Part shown: positions 7,649 to 14,717 of the stretch, in pieces | Layout: each line of letters starts with the position of its first letter | How positions within the stretch are numbered: the stretch's first letter is position 1 | Source of the DNA: a virus | Virus record (IMG/VR): IMGVR_UViG_3300009184_000283 | Span: 1 to 20,372 of that record | Direction: 5' to 3' (one strand) | Length of the DNA: 20,372 nucleotides | Translations under genes and position numbers: made by a program | Notes under the pieces: generated by a model | What the model was told of the DNA's origin: nothing | The model's database searches: none | Seen by the model: the letters and a program-made list of their open reading frames with translations, nothing else

Positions 7649-7792
7649 ATGACGAAAGACCAAGCACTCCAGATCGTCGCGCAACTCGCGGCGCAGTTTC
7701 GCGCGACTCCGCAGGAGCACGAGGTAATCAAGAGCGCGATTCAGTTCCTCGCGACGCTCGACGCACCACCGAGCCGAGCGGACAGCGTTTGA
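7649..7792 (+). CDS. Tiny helical protein of unknown function
   Basis: This 47-residue protein begins at ATG 7649 and is preceded by one of the few convincing Shine-Dalgarno-like stretches in the window (GAAAGGA, 7634-7640). The protein looks like two amphipathic helices (DQALQIVAQLAAQFR and EHEVIKSAIQFLATLD) with a short disordered tail. No membrane segment or motif is visible. It lies between the fibre-linked gene and the S26-like membrane protein. The good ribosome site and the coding-like composition support it as a real gene. I do not recognise it. Confidence 0.6.
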   Translation: MTKDQALQIVAQLAAQFRATPQEHEVIKSAIQFLATLDAPPSRADSV

Positions 7793-7802
7793 CCAAGCGC
7801 CG

Positions 7803-8273
7803 ATGAACACGCGGACGACACTTCTCACTGCGGGCGTCGTCTGCGTGCTCGGCGCGTTGCTTTTACTCGGGCTGCGCAATCATCGCGCGCTTGAGCGAGG
7901 ACTCCCGCCGCGGATCGCGTGCGAATCACAGGCCGCGGCAAAGATCGCAGCGGGGCCGAACGCGATTGCGATTCTCGGCACCGGCTCTATGGCGCCTTTC
8001 ATTTCGCCGGCTCCAGCGGGCAGTAATCCGCTGGAGACCGTCGTCGCCTACGCTGCGCCGGCACCGGGCGGAACTTACGAGCAGATCAAAACTGGGTCGC
8101 TCGTTGTTTACGCCGCGGAATGGTCGCCGCAGTTCTCGGTTATTCATCAGGCCGCGCAACGGGAGGACGACGGATGGGTGATGACCGGACTGAACAACAA
8201 GGGATATGAAAACCGATACCGCGTAACTGCGGCAAACTTTCGGGCGCTCGTTTCGACAATATACGTATGGTAA
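7803..8273 (+). CDS. Membrane-anchored S26 signal-peptidase-like protein
   Basis: This 156-residue protein has an N-terminal membrane anchor (residues 7-24, LLTAGVVCVLGALLLLGL). The next part looks like a signal-peptidase/LexA-type core: ILGTGSMAPFI (57-67) resembles the catalytic Ser box (GxSMxP), with S62 as candidate nucleophile. IKTGSLVVY (95-103) resembles the 'GDIVVY' strand, SVIHQA (112-117) places H115 where archaeal/ER-type S26B enzymes have their catalytic His, and WVMTGLNN (125-132) resembles 'xxTKGDNN'. It would therefore use a Ser/His pair rather than the bacterial Ser/Lys pair. Substrates could be phage membrane or virion proteins, but this is inference. The match is by motif only; an inactive or receptor-like derivative is possible. 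Confidence 0.6.
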   Translation: MNTRTTLLTAGVVCVLGALLLLGLRNHRALERGLPPRIACESQAAAKIAAGPNAIAILGTGSMAPFISPAPAGSNPLETVVAYAAPAPGGTYEQIKTGSLVVYAAEWSPQFSVIHQAAQREDDGWVMTGLNNKGYENRYRVTAANFRALVSTIYVW

Positions 8274-8279
8274 GCAGCC

Positions 8280-8963
8280 ATGCGTTCCAATTTCACAAGC
8301 CAGCAGCGGACTTCGGCGCGTGCGCTTGGGGTGATTTTCTTCGCGCTTGGCATCGTTGCAGTCGCGGTTTTCTGCGTCGGGTGCGGCTCGATGAAGAGCG
8401 CGAGCGCAATCGTAGCGCAGCAGACTCCAGGGCAATCGTCCGGCGCTGGTGCGACGTTTCAAGGGCCGGCGAATAGCGCAGCACCCAGCACGCAAATAGC
8501 GCAGCGCCGCGCGTCCTACTATCCGGCGCCTACCCGCCAGTGGCCTTTGCCGACCACCGGCATCAAACCGGCGCAAGATGCCGCGCCGCAAACGAGCGTG
8601 CCCGTATTGCGAACAGACGAGCCGCAAACGGCCATGCCGCCGATGCCTTCGCCCGCGTGGATTGACGAGCGCACCGAGACGACGTTCGGACAGCATCAAG
8701 ACGCAGCCGGACTAGTGCAGGCCGCGACCGCAATGGGGAGCTGGGGTCGCGCTCGATGGTTCGGGATTCTCTGTGTGCTGTTCGCTGCGTTCGCGTTGGC
8801 GTGGGCGCATAATAACCCGGAGGGCTATCCGCTCATCGCGTGGAAGATCGGCGCCGTGGGGATGTTCCTCGTCGTTTTCGACCCGAGTCCGTGGTGGCTG
8901 CTCCTGCTCATCATTCCGGGGGTTTTCTACATCGTGCAAAAACTAAAGATAACTCTGCCATGA
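8280..8963 (+). CDS. Lipoprotein-like multi-TM protein, candidate unimolecular spanin
   Basis: This 227-residue protein has a basic N-terminus, a hydrophobic stretch (about 15-34) and CVGC with Cys35 at a lipobox-like place (the -3 Cys is atypical). A long Ala/Pro/Gln-rich, disordered linker (about 40-150) follows. Three hydrophobic segments then end the protein (about 160-176, 184-200, 204-219). A lipidated N-terminus plus Pro-rich periplasmic linker plus C-terminal membrane anchor is the plan of unimolecular spanins, which fuse inner and outer membranes at the end of lysis. Known examples such as T1 gp11 have one C-terminal TM, so three is unusual. The next gene overlaps it (ATGA). It could instead be a different membrane protein; no endolysin is visible in the window. 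Confidence 0.55.
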   Translation: MRSNFTSQQRTSARALGVIFFALGIVAVAVFCVGCGSMKSASAIVAQQTPGQSSGAGATFQGPANSAAPSTQIAQRRASYYPAPTRQWPLPTTGIKPAQDAAPQTSVPVLRTDEPQTAMPPMPSPAWIDERTETTFGQHQDAAGLVQAATAMGSWGRARWFGILCVLFAAFALAWAHNNPEGYPLIAWKIGAVGMFLVVFDPSPWWLLLLIIPGVFYIVQKLKITLP

Positions 8964-9280
8964 GCGAAAAAACGAAATCGGTCATCAACGCTTGGCTCCC
9001 GGCGCTGCTGGCGCTCGCAGGATTTGTCGGAAACGGCCTATGGTTCGCAAAATGGACCGGCGAAATGGAGATGCGGCTCGTGGCCGTGGAGTGCAACGTG
9101 CGCGACCACAACTCCGATCTAAAGTCTGAGCGATTCGTGCACCGCTCCGAGTATTTGTCGGCGGTGAAATCACGCGACACGGAGATGGGCGACCTCAAGC
9201 AAGGTATGCGCGAAATCAACACCAAGCTCGACGCGTTGCTTACCAGAAATTCGCCGTTCTCGCACAAAACCGATCAATAG
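8960..9280 (+). CDS. Small TM plus coiled-coil protein, holin/lysis-type
   Basis: This 106-residue protein overlaps the preceding stop (ATGA at 8960-8963). One membrane helix (about 11-30, WLPALLALAGFVGNGLWFA) is followed by a soluble helical tail with heptad character (EMRLVAVECNV, then VHRSEYLSAVKSRDTEMGD and REINTKLDALLTR). This layout is common in phage lysis-region proteins, as holin-like or i-spanin-like partners. The phrase pattern 'RxxxxExxxxxH...SEY...KLDxLL' recurs in small phage membrane proteins. The coupling to a candidate u-spanin gene supports a lysis role, but a single TM does not prove holin function. It could equally be a membrane-bound adaptor. Confidence 0.62.
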   Translation: MSEKTKSVINAWLPALLALAGFVGNGLWFAKWTGEMEMRLVAVECNVRDHNSDLKSERFVHRSEYLSAVKSRDTEMGDLKQGMREINTKLDALLTRNSPFSHKTDQ

Positions 9281-9314
9281 AAGCGGCCGTTTTCTGACAA
9301 AATCAGCATATCCA

Positions 9315-10253
9315 ATGAACGCACCGACATCGTTTTGCCGATTCTCCGCTGTTGATACTACGCGCATCGACGAGAAAACGGGCGTGATTTACGGCGTCTC
9401 GCTCATCACCGAAGGGCCGGCGCTCGGTCACGGTGTATTCATCGACTCGACTACGCTCCAGCAAGTGCAAGCCGCGGCCGGGAACTACGCCGGCGGGCTG
9501 AAAGTGAAGATGAACCACGGCGGCGGCGCCGGTGACATCGTGGGATTCATCGACAACTTGCGCGTCGCTGGTCCGAAGCTAATCGGCGACTTCCATCTCC
9601 TCAACTCGTCCGAGCATCGGCAATACATCCTCGAAATCGCGACGAAGATTCCCGACACGTTCGGACTCTCGATTGCGTTCTCTGGTCCGGCCGAAGTCGG
9701 CGCGGACAAACGCGCGATGCAGCGTTGCACCGAAATCTATTCCGTGGATCTCGTCTCCGAGCCGGCCGCAAATCCCAACGGACTTTTTTCCCGTATGAAA
9801 CTCCAAGCCGAAGAACCTTCGGTAAACATCGAAATCGAACTACCAATGAACGAAGAAACGAAAGCGGCCATCGAGGCCATGATTCAATCCGCACTCGCCG
9901 GCATCGGCGAACGTATGTCGAAGCTCGAAGGCGCAATGCCTCCTGCCGTTGACCCGAAAGTAATCGCTGCCTCCTCGCAGGCCGACGCTGTGCAGCTCGC
10001 TGCAAAAGAGGGCGCGCTCTCTGCGCTTAAAGAGTTCTCCAAGAGCTTCGGCGCTCCTCCCGCTCCCGCGACTCCCGCTCCCGCTGCCTCGCCCGTCGTG
10101 GTCGTGGAAAAGTTTGAGCAGCTCGTCGCGAAGAAGGCCGTCGAACTCAAGGGCGACAAAGCCGCGGCGATCTCTCTCTGCATCAAAAATCATTCGACCG
10201 AATACGTCGCTTACCGTGCGCGCGTCGCAGCTGGCGAGGTCGTAAAACTCTAA
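9315..10253 (+). CDS. Prohead protease fused to capsid scaffold
   Basis: This 312-residue protein combines a maturation protease (residues 1 to about 165) with a scaffold (about 175-312). In the protease, KVKMNHGGG (63-71) supplies a candidate catalytic His68, and TFGLSIAFSG (115-124) supplies Ser119, with acidic residues near E140/D145. YSVDLVSEPAANPNGLFS (142-159) is a signature end motif of this protease family. The scaffold half is helical, with an Ala/Pro-rich hinge (about 236-258) and a basic C-terminus likely to bind the capsid protein. The decoration and major capsid genes follow directly. An in-frame ATG (9846) may also make free scaffold. It takes the place of lambda C/Nu3 but with a herpes/HK97-like serine protease rather than lambda's ClpP-like one. 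Confidence 0.85.
   Translation: MNAPTSFCRFSAVDTTRIDEKTGVIYGVSLITEGPALGHGVFIDSTTLQQVQAAAGNYAGGLKVKMNHGGGAGDIVGFIDNLRVAGPKLIGDFHLLNSSEHRQYILEIATKIPDTFGLSIAFSGPAEVGADKRAMQRCTEIYSVDLVSEPAANPNGLFSRMKLQAEEPSVNIEIELPMNEETKAAIEAMIQSALAGIGERMSKLEGAMPPAVDPKVIAASSQADAVQLAAKEGALSALKEFSKSFGAPPAPATPAPAASPVVVVEKFEQLVAKKAVELKGDKAAAISLCIKNHSTEYVAYRARVAAGEVVKL
9846..10253 (+). CDS. Possible internally initiated scaffold protein (Nu3-like)
   Basis: ATG 9846 is in frame with the protease-scaffold gene and begins exactly where the scaffold half starts (MNEETKAAIEAMIQS), giving 135 residues. Its context CCAATGAACG is nearly the same as that of the full-length gene's own start at 9315 (CCAATGAACG), which argues that it could be a working start. 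In lambda, Nu3 scaffold is made the same way inside gene C. No Shine-Dalgarno is seen at either start. The product would lack the protease and serve as bulk scaffold. This is an inference from position and start context. Confidence 0.4.
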   Translation: MNEETKAAIEAMIQSALAGIGERMSKLEGAMPPAVDPKVIAASSQADAVQLAAKEGALSALKEFSKSFGAPPAPATPAPAASPVVVVEKFEQLVAKKAVELKGDKAAAISLCIKNHSTEYVAYRARVAAGEVVKL

Positions 10254-10270
10254 CCTAACCAAGAAATAAA

Positions 10271-10624
10271 ATGGCTACTAACTACATCGGCAGCGGCACG
10301 TTCGTTGCTAACTCTGCTATCACCGCGTTTCGCAACGTCGTGATTTCCAACAATCGCGGCGTCGGACTTTCCGCCACCGCTGGCTCCGTTGACGGCGTTG
10401 CGCTCGTTGACGCTGCTTCGGGCGACTACATCTCCGTAGCGTTCCTCACGAACAACGGCACGCTGAACGGCACGCTGATTGGCGCGCCCGTCACCATCGG
10501 CGACACGCTGTTCGCTGGTGCGTCCGGCCAAGTCTCCACGAGCGGCACCGTCACCATCGGCAAGTCGCTCACCACCGCTTCAACCGACGGCTCGATCATC
10601 GAGTTCATCCCGAAGGGTCTCTAA
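10271..10624 (+). CDS. Head decoration (capsid cement) protein
   Basis: This is a 117-residue beta-rich protein with no Cys and many Gly/Thr/Ser/Ala residues. Its order of features (TFVANSAITAFRNVVIS, then GVALVDAASGDYISVAF, ending in SLTTASTDGSIIEFIP) fits the small phage decoration proteins of the DUF2190/cement type that clip onto the mature capsid. Such proteins usually sit between the protease-scaffold and the major capsid genes, as gpD does in lambda, and this gene sits there. The start ATG 10271 follows an A-rich leader (AAGAAATAAA) rather than a classic Shine-Dalgarno, consistent with strong expression. The family assignment rests on size, composition and position. Confidence 0.8.
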   Translation: MATNYIGSGTFVANSAITAFRNVVISNNRGVGLSATAGSVDGVALVDAASGDYISVAFLTNNGTLNGTLIGAPVTIGDTLFAGASGQVSTSGTVTIGKSLTTASTDGSIIEFIPKGL

Positions 10625-10644
10625 GAATCAACTAACTAAATACC

Positions 10645-11610
10645 ATGTATACAAATTCAGCTGCCGTTTTTCGCGGCGATGTCGCTGGTGTTCTCGAACA
10701 AGCCAAGGACTGGGAGACTGGTCTCATCGGCTTGAGCGTGATGCCCGTTCTCAACGTGCCGGTTCGCGCCGGTCAATACCCCTCGTTCCTCCTCAAGGAG
10801 GGCCAACTGCTCAAGAGCGAGGTGAAGAACCGCGCTCCGTATTCCGCCTTCGCCCGCGGCACGCGCTCCTTCAATCAGGAGACCTACGCCGCGCTCGAAT
10901 ACGGTTTCGAGGAGGCTGTTGACGACACCGTAGTTGCCGACGTGTCGCGCTTCTTCGACGCCGAGGTCATCGCCGCAAAGCTCTCGAAGCGCAAGCTGCT
11001 CCTCGCTCACGAGCTGCGCGTCGCCGCTCAAATCTTCAACACGTCGAACTTCACCTCGACGAACAGCGCGACGGCCTACACGGTCGCTAACATCGCGACG
11101 TTCGACGCCGCGCTCGACGTGCAGGATGCGATTGACCGCCTTACCGCCAAGGGCGAGGCCACGAACAACCTCAAGGTTGTCATCCCGTATCCCGTGTGGA
11201 CCCGCATCCGCGCCTCGACAAAGTTCCAGAACCGTCTCCGCGGCGCCGGCATGTCGTCCGACACCATCCTCAACGCGTCGCTCGCGAACGCTGCCGAGGT
11301 GTTCGGCGTCTCCGAAGTGCTGATCGGTCGCGCGAGCTACGACTCCGCTGCCGAGGGTCTCGCGTTCGTGTCCGCGAACGCATGGGCGAACACCTATATC
11401 TGGGTCGGCTCGGTCACCGAGTCGTCCTCCGGGTTCTTCGGTGGCGGCGCTGGCTTCACGCTCAACTGGTCCGAATACGGTCCCGCGGTCGGCGTGTTCA
11501 CCTACCGTGACGAGACGATCAAGTCGAACATCGTGCGCGCATCGCACTACGTGTCCGAGAAGATCGTTAACGGCAATGCGGGCCAGCTGGTCGCGACCCA
11601 ATACAGCTAA
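10645..11610 (+). CDS. Major capsid protein
   Basis: This 321-residue protein should form the icosahedral shell. It lies directly after the decoration gene and ahead of a strong terminator, the usual place for the major head protein. Visible features are an N-terminal arm, a basic/aromatic stretch near 50-80 (KEGQLLKSEVKNRAPYSAF), a long helix around 93-126 (DDTVVADVSRFFDAEVIAAK), and a central domain with VVIPYPVWTRIRASTKFQNR. A C-terminal GFFGGGAGFTLNW region is followed by YRDETIKSNIVRASHYVSEK, which is like the closing strand of many HK97-fold capsids. The start ATG 10645 has an AATACCATG context. Codon use is strongly biased to C/G endings, as expected for a highly expressed gene. The call is secure; exact fold family is inferred. 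Confidence 0.88.
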   Translation: MYTNSAAVFRGDVAGVLEQAKDWETGLIGLSVMPVLNVPVRAGQYPSFLLKEGQLLKSEVKNRAPYSAFARGTRSFNQETYAALEYGFEEAVDDTVVADVSRFFDAEVIAAKLSKRKLLLAHELRVAAQIFNTSNFTSTNSATAYTVANIATFDAALDVQDAIDRLTAKGEATNNLKVVIPYPVWTRIRASTKFQNRLRGAGMSSDTILNASLANAAEVFGVSEVLIGRASYDSAAEGLAFVSANAWANTYIWVGSVTESSSGFFGGGAGFTLNWSEYGPAVGVFTYRDETIKSNIVRASHYVSEKIVNGNAGQLVATQYS

Positions 11611-11632
11611 TCCGTAGCGGATTCAGCTCAAC

Positions 11633-11669
11633 GCCTCGCGCTCCAAAAGGGCGCGAGGCTTTTCGTTTT
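11633..11669 (+). terminator. Intrinsic terminator after the capsid gene
   Basis: A perfect 9-bp stem GCCTCGCGC (11633-11641) / GCGCGAGGC (11651-11659) can extend by a T-G wobble and a C-G pair, leaving a small A-rich loop. It is followed at once by TTTTCGTTTT (11660-11669). It lies 22 nt after the capsid stop and separates the head genes from the glycan-modification cassette. Confidence 0.85.
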
Positions 11670-11687
11670 GACGCGGACGCAAGCGTC

Positions 11688-13388
11688 ATGCCACGAATCT
11701 CCCTTTGCGTCATCTGCGGCAACGAGTCCGAGCACATCGCCGCAATGCTCAATTCGTTCGTGCCGTGCTTCGACGAACTCTCGCTTGTGCGCGCCATCGG
11801 CAAGCGCGAGTCGGATGACACGATGCAGCAGGCGCAAGCGTGGTGCGCGGCGAACGGAAAGGCGTTTCTCTTTGGCGAATACCGCAACGGATTCACGGCG
11901 CGCGATTGGGACCACGTCGATTCGTTCGGTGCGGCGCGCAATCAGGCATTCCGGCAGGCAACGGGCGACTGGCTGATTTGGGCCGACTGCGACGACACAT
12001 CGGAAGGCGCGGAAAAACTGCGCGACGATCTCGGCGCAATTCCCGCAGATGTCTCGATGGTGCGCTACGCCTACGACGTGCGCGGAAGCGGGAAAAAGCT
12101 CATGAGGGAGCGAGCGATTCGCTCGGCAGCGTTTCGCGATGGGCGCGTCTGGCATCATGCCGTGCACGAAAACCTTTTGATTCTTCCCGGCGACAAGCAC
12201 GAGGACCGGCACGCGTGCGTCTGGGTCCATTCGCCCAACAGCGTAAAGCGCGAGAACCGTCGGCGAAATCTGCGCATCCTCGGCAATAGCGTGATCGAGT
12301 GCGCAACGCAGTATTTCTACATTCACCAAGAGCACTACTGCAACCAAGACAAGCAGGCCGCGGAGCAGTTCGGCAAACTCGCGTTGCAGTTCCCGAATCT
12401 GCAACCGTCGTTTCGTTACGAGACGCTCCTCAACCTCGCGCGCATCTGCGGCAATTATCGCGAGGCGATGACGTATTGCATGGAGGCGCACGGCATCTTT
12501 CCGTGGTGTCGCGAGGCCGTCGCCGCGATGATCTTGCTGCACTTCGAGAAACGCGACGCTCGGCGCGCGACATGGTGGGCCGATCGAATGCTGGAGCTGC
12601 GCGAGCCCGCCGAGGCCGAGCGTCCGTGGACTCACGAGGCGAAGTATTACGGCTGGGCCGGCTTGGACATCGCGGCGCGCGCGTATCGCATGGCGGGAAA
12701 TCGCGTGCAAGCCGACGGACTTCAAGAGAGATTTCACGCTCAGGCCAAGCCGACGATCTCGCTCCTTCACGCGACGCGCGGGCGCTCGACGAAGGCCGTC
12801 GGATGCCGCGAGGCGTGGCTGAACACGGCGGCAAATCCTTGGAACGTCGAGCACATCTTCGCAGTCGATTCCGACGACAAGGAAAGCGCGCAAATGTCGA
12901 AGCAGTTTGTGAGCGTGCGCAGTGAGAAAAGGTCGTGCGTCGCGGCGTGGAATCTCGCGGCAAAGGCGGCGCGCGGAGATTTAATTGTGCAGCTTTCCGA
13001 CGATTGGTTGCCGACGCCGAACTGGGATTTGAAGTTGCTGGACCTCGTGAAAGGACGCGACCTCGCGCGCGAGCAAATCGTGATCGCGGTAAACGACGGT
13101 CATCGGCGCGATGACCTGCTCTGCATGGCGATTCTTTCGCGCGCTCGGCTAGAGGCCCAGGGCGAGCTTTTCTTCGACGGCTACGAATCCGTTTTCAGTG
13201 ACAACGAGTTTTCCGTTCGCGCTTTCGCCGACGGCGTGGTGATCGACGCGCGCGACAAGATCACGTTTGAGCACGCGCACCCGGCTTTCGGCAAGGCGCC
13301 GATTGATAAGACCTACGAGCACAACAATTCAAGCGAACGCTACAAGGCCGGCAAGGCGTTGTTCGACGCTCGCAACCCATCAAAATGA
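11688..13388 (+). CDS. Double glycosyltransferase (GT2) with TPR-like middle
   Basis: This 566-residue protein appears to hold two GT-A domains. The first (about 1-185) begins ISLCVICGNESEHIAAML and has the DxD-type metal site ADCDD (99-103). It also has the WHHAVHENL patch (155-163) typical of GT2 enzymes that carry TPR repeats. Residues about 195-350 are helical TPR-like repeats (AAEQFGKLALQFPNL, then RICGNYREAMTYCMEAHGIF). The second domain (about 355-566) starts TISLLHATRGRSTKAV, with DSDD (394-397) and QLSDDWLP (435-442) as metal/nucleotide-site candidates. It likely transfers sugars to a phage or host surface target. It is the first gene after the capsid terminator and overlaps the methyltransferase start (ATGA). 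No Shine-Dalgarno is visible. Domain calls are motif-based. Confidence 0.82.
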   Translation: MPRISLCVICGNESEHIAAMLNSFVPCFDELSLVRAIGKRESDDTMQQAQAWCAANGKAFLFGEYRNGFTARDWDHVDSFGAARNQAFRQATGDWLIWADCDDTSEGAEKLRDDLGAIPADVSMVRYAYDVRGSGKKLMRERAIRSAAFRDGRVWHHAVHENLLILPGDKHEDRHACVWVHSPNSVKRENRRRNLRILGNSVIECATQYFYIHQEHYCNQDKQAAEQFGKLALQFPNLQPSFRYETLLNLARICGNYREAMTYCMEAHGIFPWCREAVAAMILLHFEKRDARRATWWADRMLELREPAEAERPWTHEAKYYGWAGLDIAARAYRMAGNRVQADGLQERFHAQAKPTISLLHATRGRSTKAVGCREAWLNTAANPWNVEHIFAVDSDDKESAQMSKQFVSVRSEKRSCVAAWNLAAKAARGDLIVQLSDDWLPTPNWDLKLLDLVKGRDLAREQIVIAVNDGHRRDDLLCMAILSRARLEAQGELFFDGYESVFSDNEFSVRAFADGVVIDARDKITFEHAHPAFGKAPIDKTYEHNNSSERYKAGKALFDARNPSK

Positions 13389-14005
13389 CACATCACGAAG
13401 GATACGAAATCTGCAAAGAAACGGGCGCATTGAAATCAATCAGCCGAGAAATCACGGCGCGCTATGACCACGCCTACGTTGCGCGATACGAGAACTACCC
13501 GCAGGCCGAACTTTCCGAGATTCGCGCGGGTATTGTGATGTATCACGCGGGGCAGTTTGAGAGCATTTGCGACGTAGGATTCGGCACGGGCGCCTTCCTT
13601 TCCGAGATCGGCCACCGGAACCCGATGGCAACGCTTCACGGCTTCGACGTGTCGCCCTACCCGCCGCCGCACTTCGTGCGAATCGAGCCTAGCTGGCAGG
13701 AAAAGGAATGGGACGTTGTGACGTTCTTTGACTCGCTCGAACACTTCGTCGAGCTGCCGAAGGTCCGGGCGAAGTTCGTCGTCGTGTCGGTCCCGTGGTA
13801 TGACGGAGCAGCCGACCCAAAATGGTTTGCCGAATGGAAACACCGGCGCCCGGGCGAGCATCTCTGGCATTTCAACTCGGTTTCGCTTTCGCGCGTATTT
13901 CAGCGAATGGGAATGCGCGAGATTTATTGCAGCAATCCGGAGGACGCGATTCGCAAGGGCGACGGCAAGCGGCCGAACATCCTGACGGCGGTGTTCGCCC
14001 GATGA
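13385..14005 (+). CDS. SAM-dependent methyltransferase (class I)
   Basis: This 206-residue protein has the Rossmann motif I ICDVGFGTGAFL (61-72), the acidic ribose-binding end of strand 2 (HGFDVS, D88), and a motif-II-like strand WDVVTFFDSLEHF (109-121). It resembles the small-molecule/sugar methyltransferases often found in glycan clusters (Methyltransf_23-like). The N-terminus (ETGALKSISREITARYDHAY) is a short substrate-side cap. Both ends overlap neighbours by ATGA (start in the glycosyltransferase stop, stop in the GT9-like start), so the three genes form one translational unit. The most economical inference is that it methylates a sugar added by the flanking transferases. A DNA methyltransferase is unlikely because no DPPY/NPPY-type motif is present. 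Confidence 0.85.
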   Translation: MTHHEGYEICKETGALKSISREITARYDHAYVARYENYPQAELSEIRAGIVMYHAGQFESICDVGFGTGAFLSEIGHRNPMATLHGFDVSPYPPPHFVRIEPSWQEKEWDVVTFFDSLEHFVELPKVRAKFVVVSVPWYDGAADPKWFAEWKHRRPGEHLWHFNSVSLSRVFQRMGMREIYCSNPEDAIRKGDGKRPNILTAVFAR

Positions 14006-14715
14006 AAATCTGCATCGCATATCCGCAGCGACTCGGAGACATCATCCGCATACTGCCAATCGCGCGACACTTCGCCGCGGATGGCAATCGGGTGTTTATC
14101 GAGTGCCTGCCGCAGTATCACGAGTTTTTCGACTGCGTGAGCTACTGCGTCCCGACGCTCAAGATTCAGCGCCCGTTTTATGAGTTCGACATGGTCCTCG
14201 ATCTGGAAATCTGGCCAAACCGTTTCGCCGACTTCGTGGATTCGGGGATGACGTGGCTCGACTACGTTTATGGCACGAACCCGCTGCTCGCCAAAATCGA
14301 CCGCAAACCCGTTTTCGATCTTATCGCGGCAATGCCGAGTCTCGCCGACTACGGTCTGCCGGCCGACACGAGTATCTTTTCGCCGTTCGGCTATTCGCAG
14401 CTCAACCGCTACACACTCAAAACCCTCGCGGAGGCGGCAAGGAAACGCATTCCGGGGCATTTCGTGACGCTGGCCGACCCAATACACGCAGACGCACTTT
14501 TAAGGGCTGGAATCGCAAAGGAAACCATTCTGACTGCGCGCCGTTCGTCGCATCTCACGCGACTACTGCGCGATGCGAAAAACGTCTTCACGATCAATTC
14601 CGCGCCGTCGATCATTTGCGGGGCCGTGCGCTCGGAGTTTTGGCACGTCCTGAGCGGCGATGCACAGAACGATGCGATCTCACCGGCCTCGCGGATTGTG
14701 ACATTTGACGCCTAA
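14002..14715 (+). CDS. GT9-like (heptosyltransferase-type) glycosyltransferase, short
   Basis: This protein starts at ATG 14002 within the methyltransferase stop and is 237 residues long. Its N-terminus, AYPQRLGDIIRILPIARHFA (6-25), matches the opening of GT9 enzymes such as ADP-heptose:LPS heptosyltransferases. Later sequence gives AKNVFTINSAPSIICGAV, similar to the C-terminal donor-site region of that family. GT9 enzymes are usually about 330-350 residues, so roughly a third is missing, mostly in the middle, and activity is uncertain. It may modify LPS, or a glycan made by the two neighbours. The next gene begins 2 nt after its stop and returns to tail/head morphogenesis. Confidence 0.65.
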   Translation: MKICIAYPQRLGDIIRILPIARHFAADGNRVFIECLPQYHEFFDCVSYCVPTLKIQRPFYEFDMVLDLEIWPNRFADFVDSGMTWLDYVYGTNPLLAKIDRKPVFDLIAAMPSLADYGLPADTSIFSPFGYSQLNRYTLKTLAEAARKRIPGHFVTLADPIHADALLRAGIAKETILTARRSSHLTRLLRDAKNVFTINSAPSIICGAVRSEFWHVLSGDAQNDAISPASRIVTFDA

Positions 14716-14717
14716 AT

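Noticed and set aside
10657-11601. Minus-strand frame (314 codons) opposite the capsid gene
   Set aside because: Shadow of the strongly biased capsid codons, with no recognisable domain.
11668-11690. TTGACG at 11668-11673 as a promoter -35 box for the glycan cassette, and the small inverted repeat GACGC/GCGTC
   Set aside because: No -10 element at the right spacing before the start; the repeat arms are only 5 bp.
11628-12893. Minus-strand frame (421 codons) opposite the glycosyltransferase
   Set aside because: Shadow frame that also runs through the terminator hairpin; the + strand domains are convincing.
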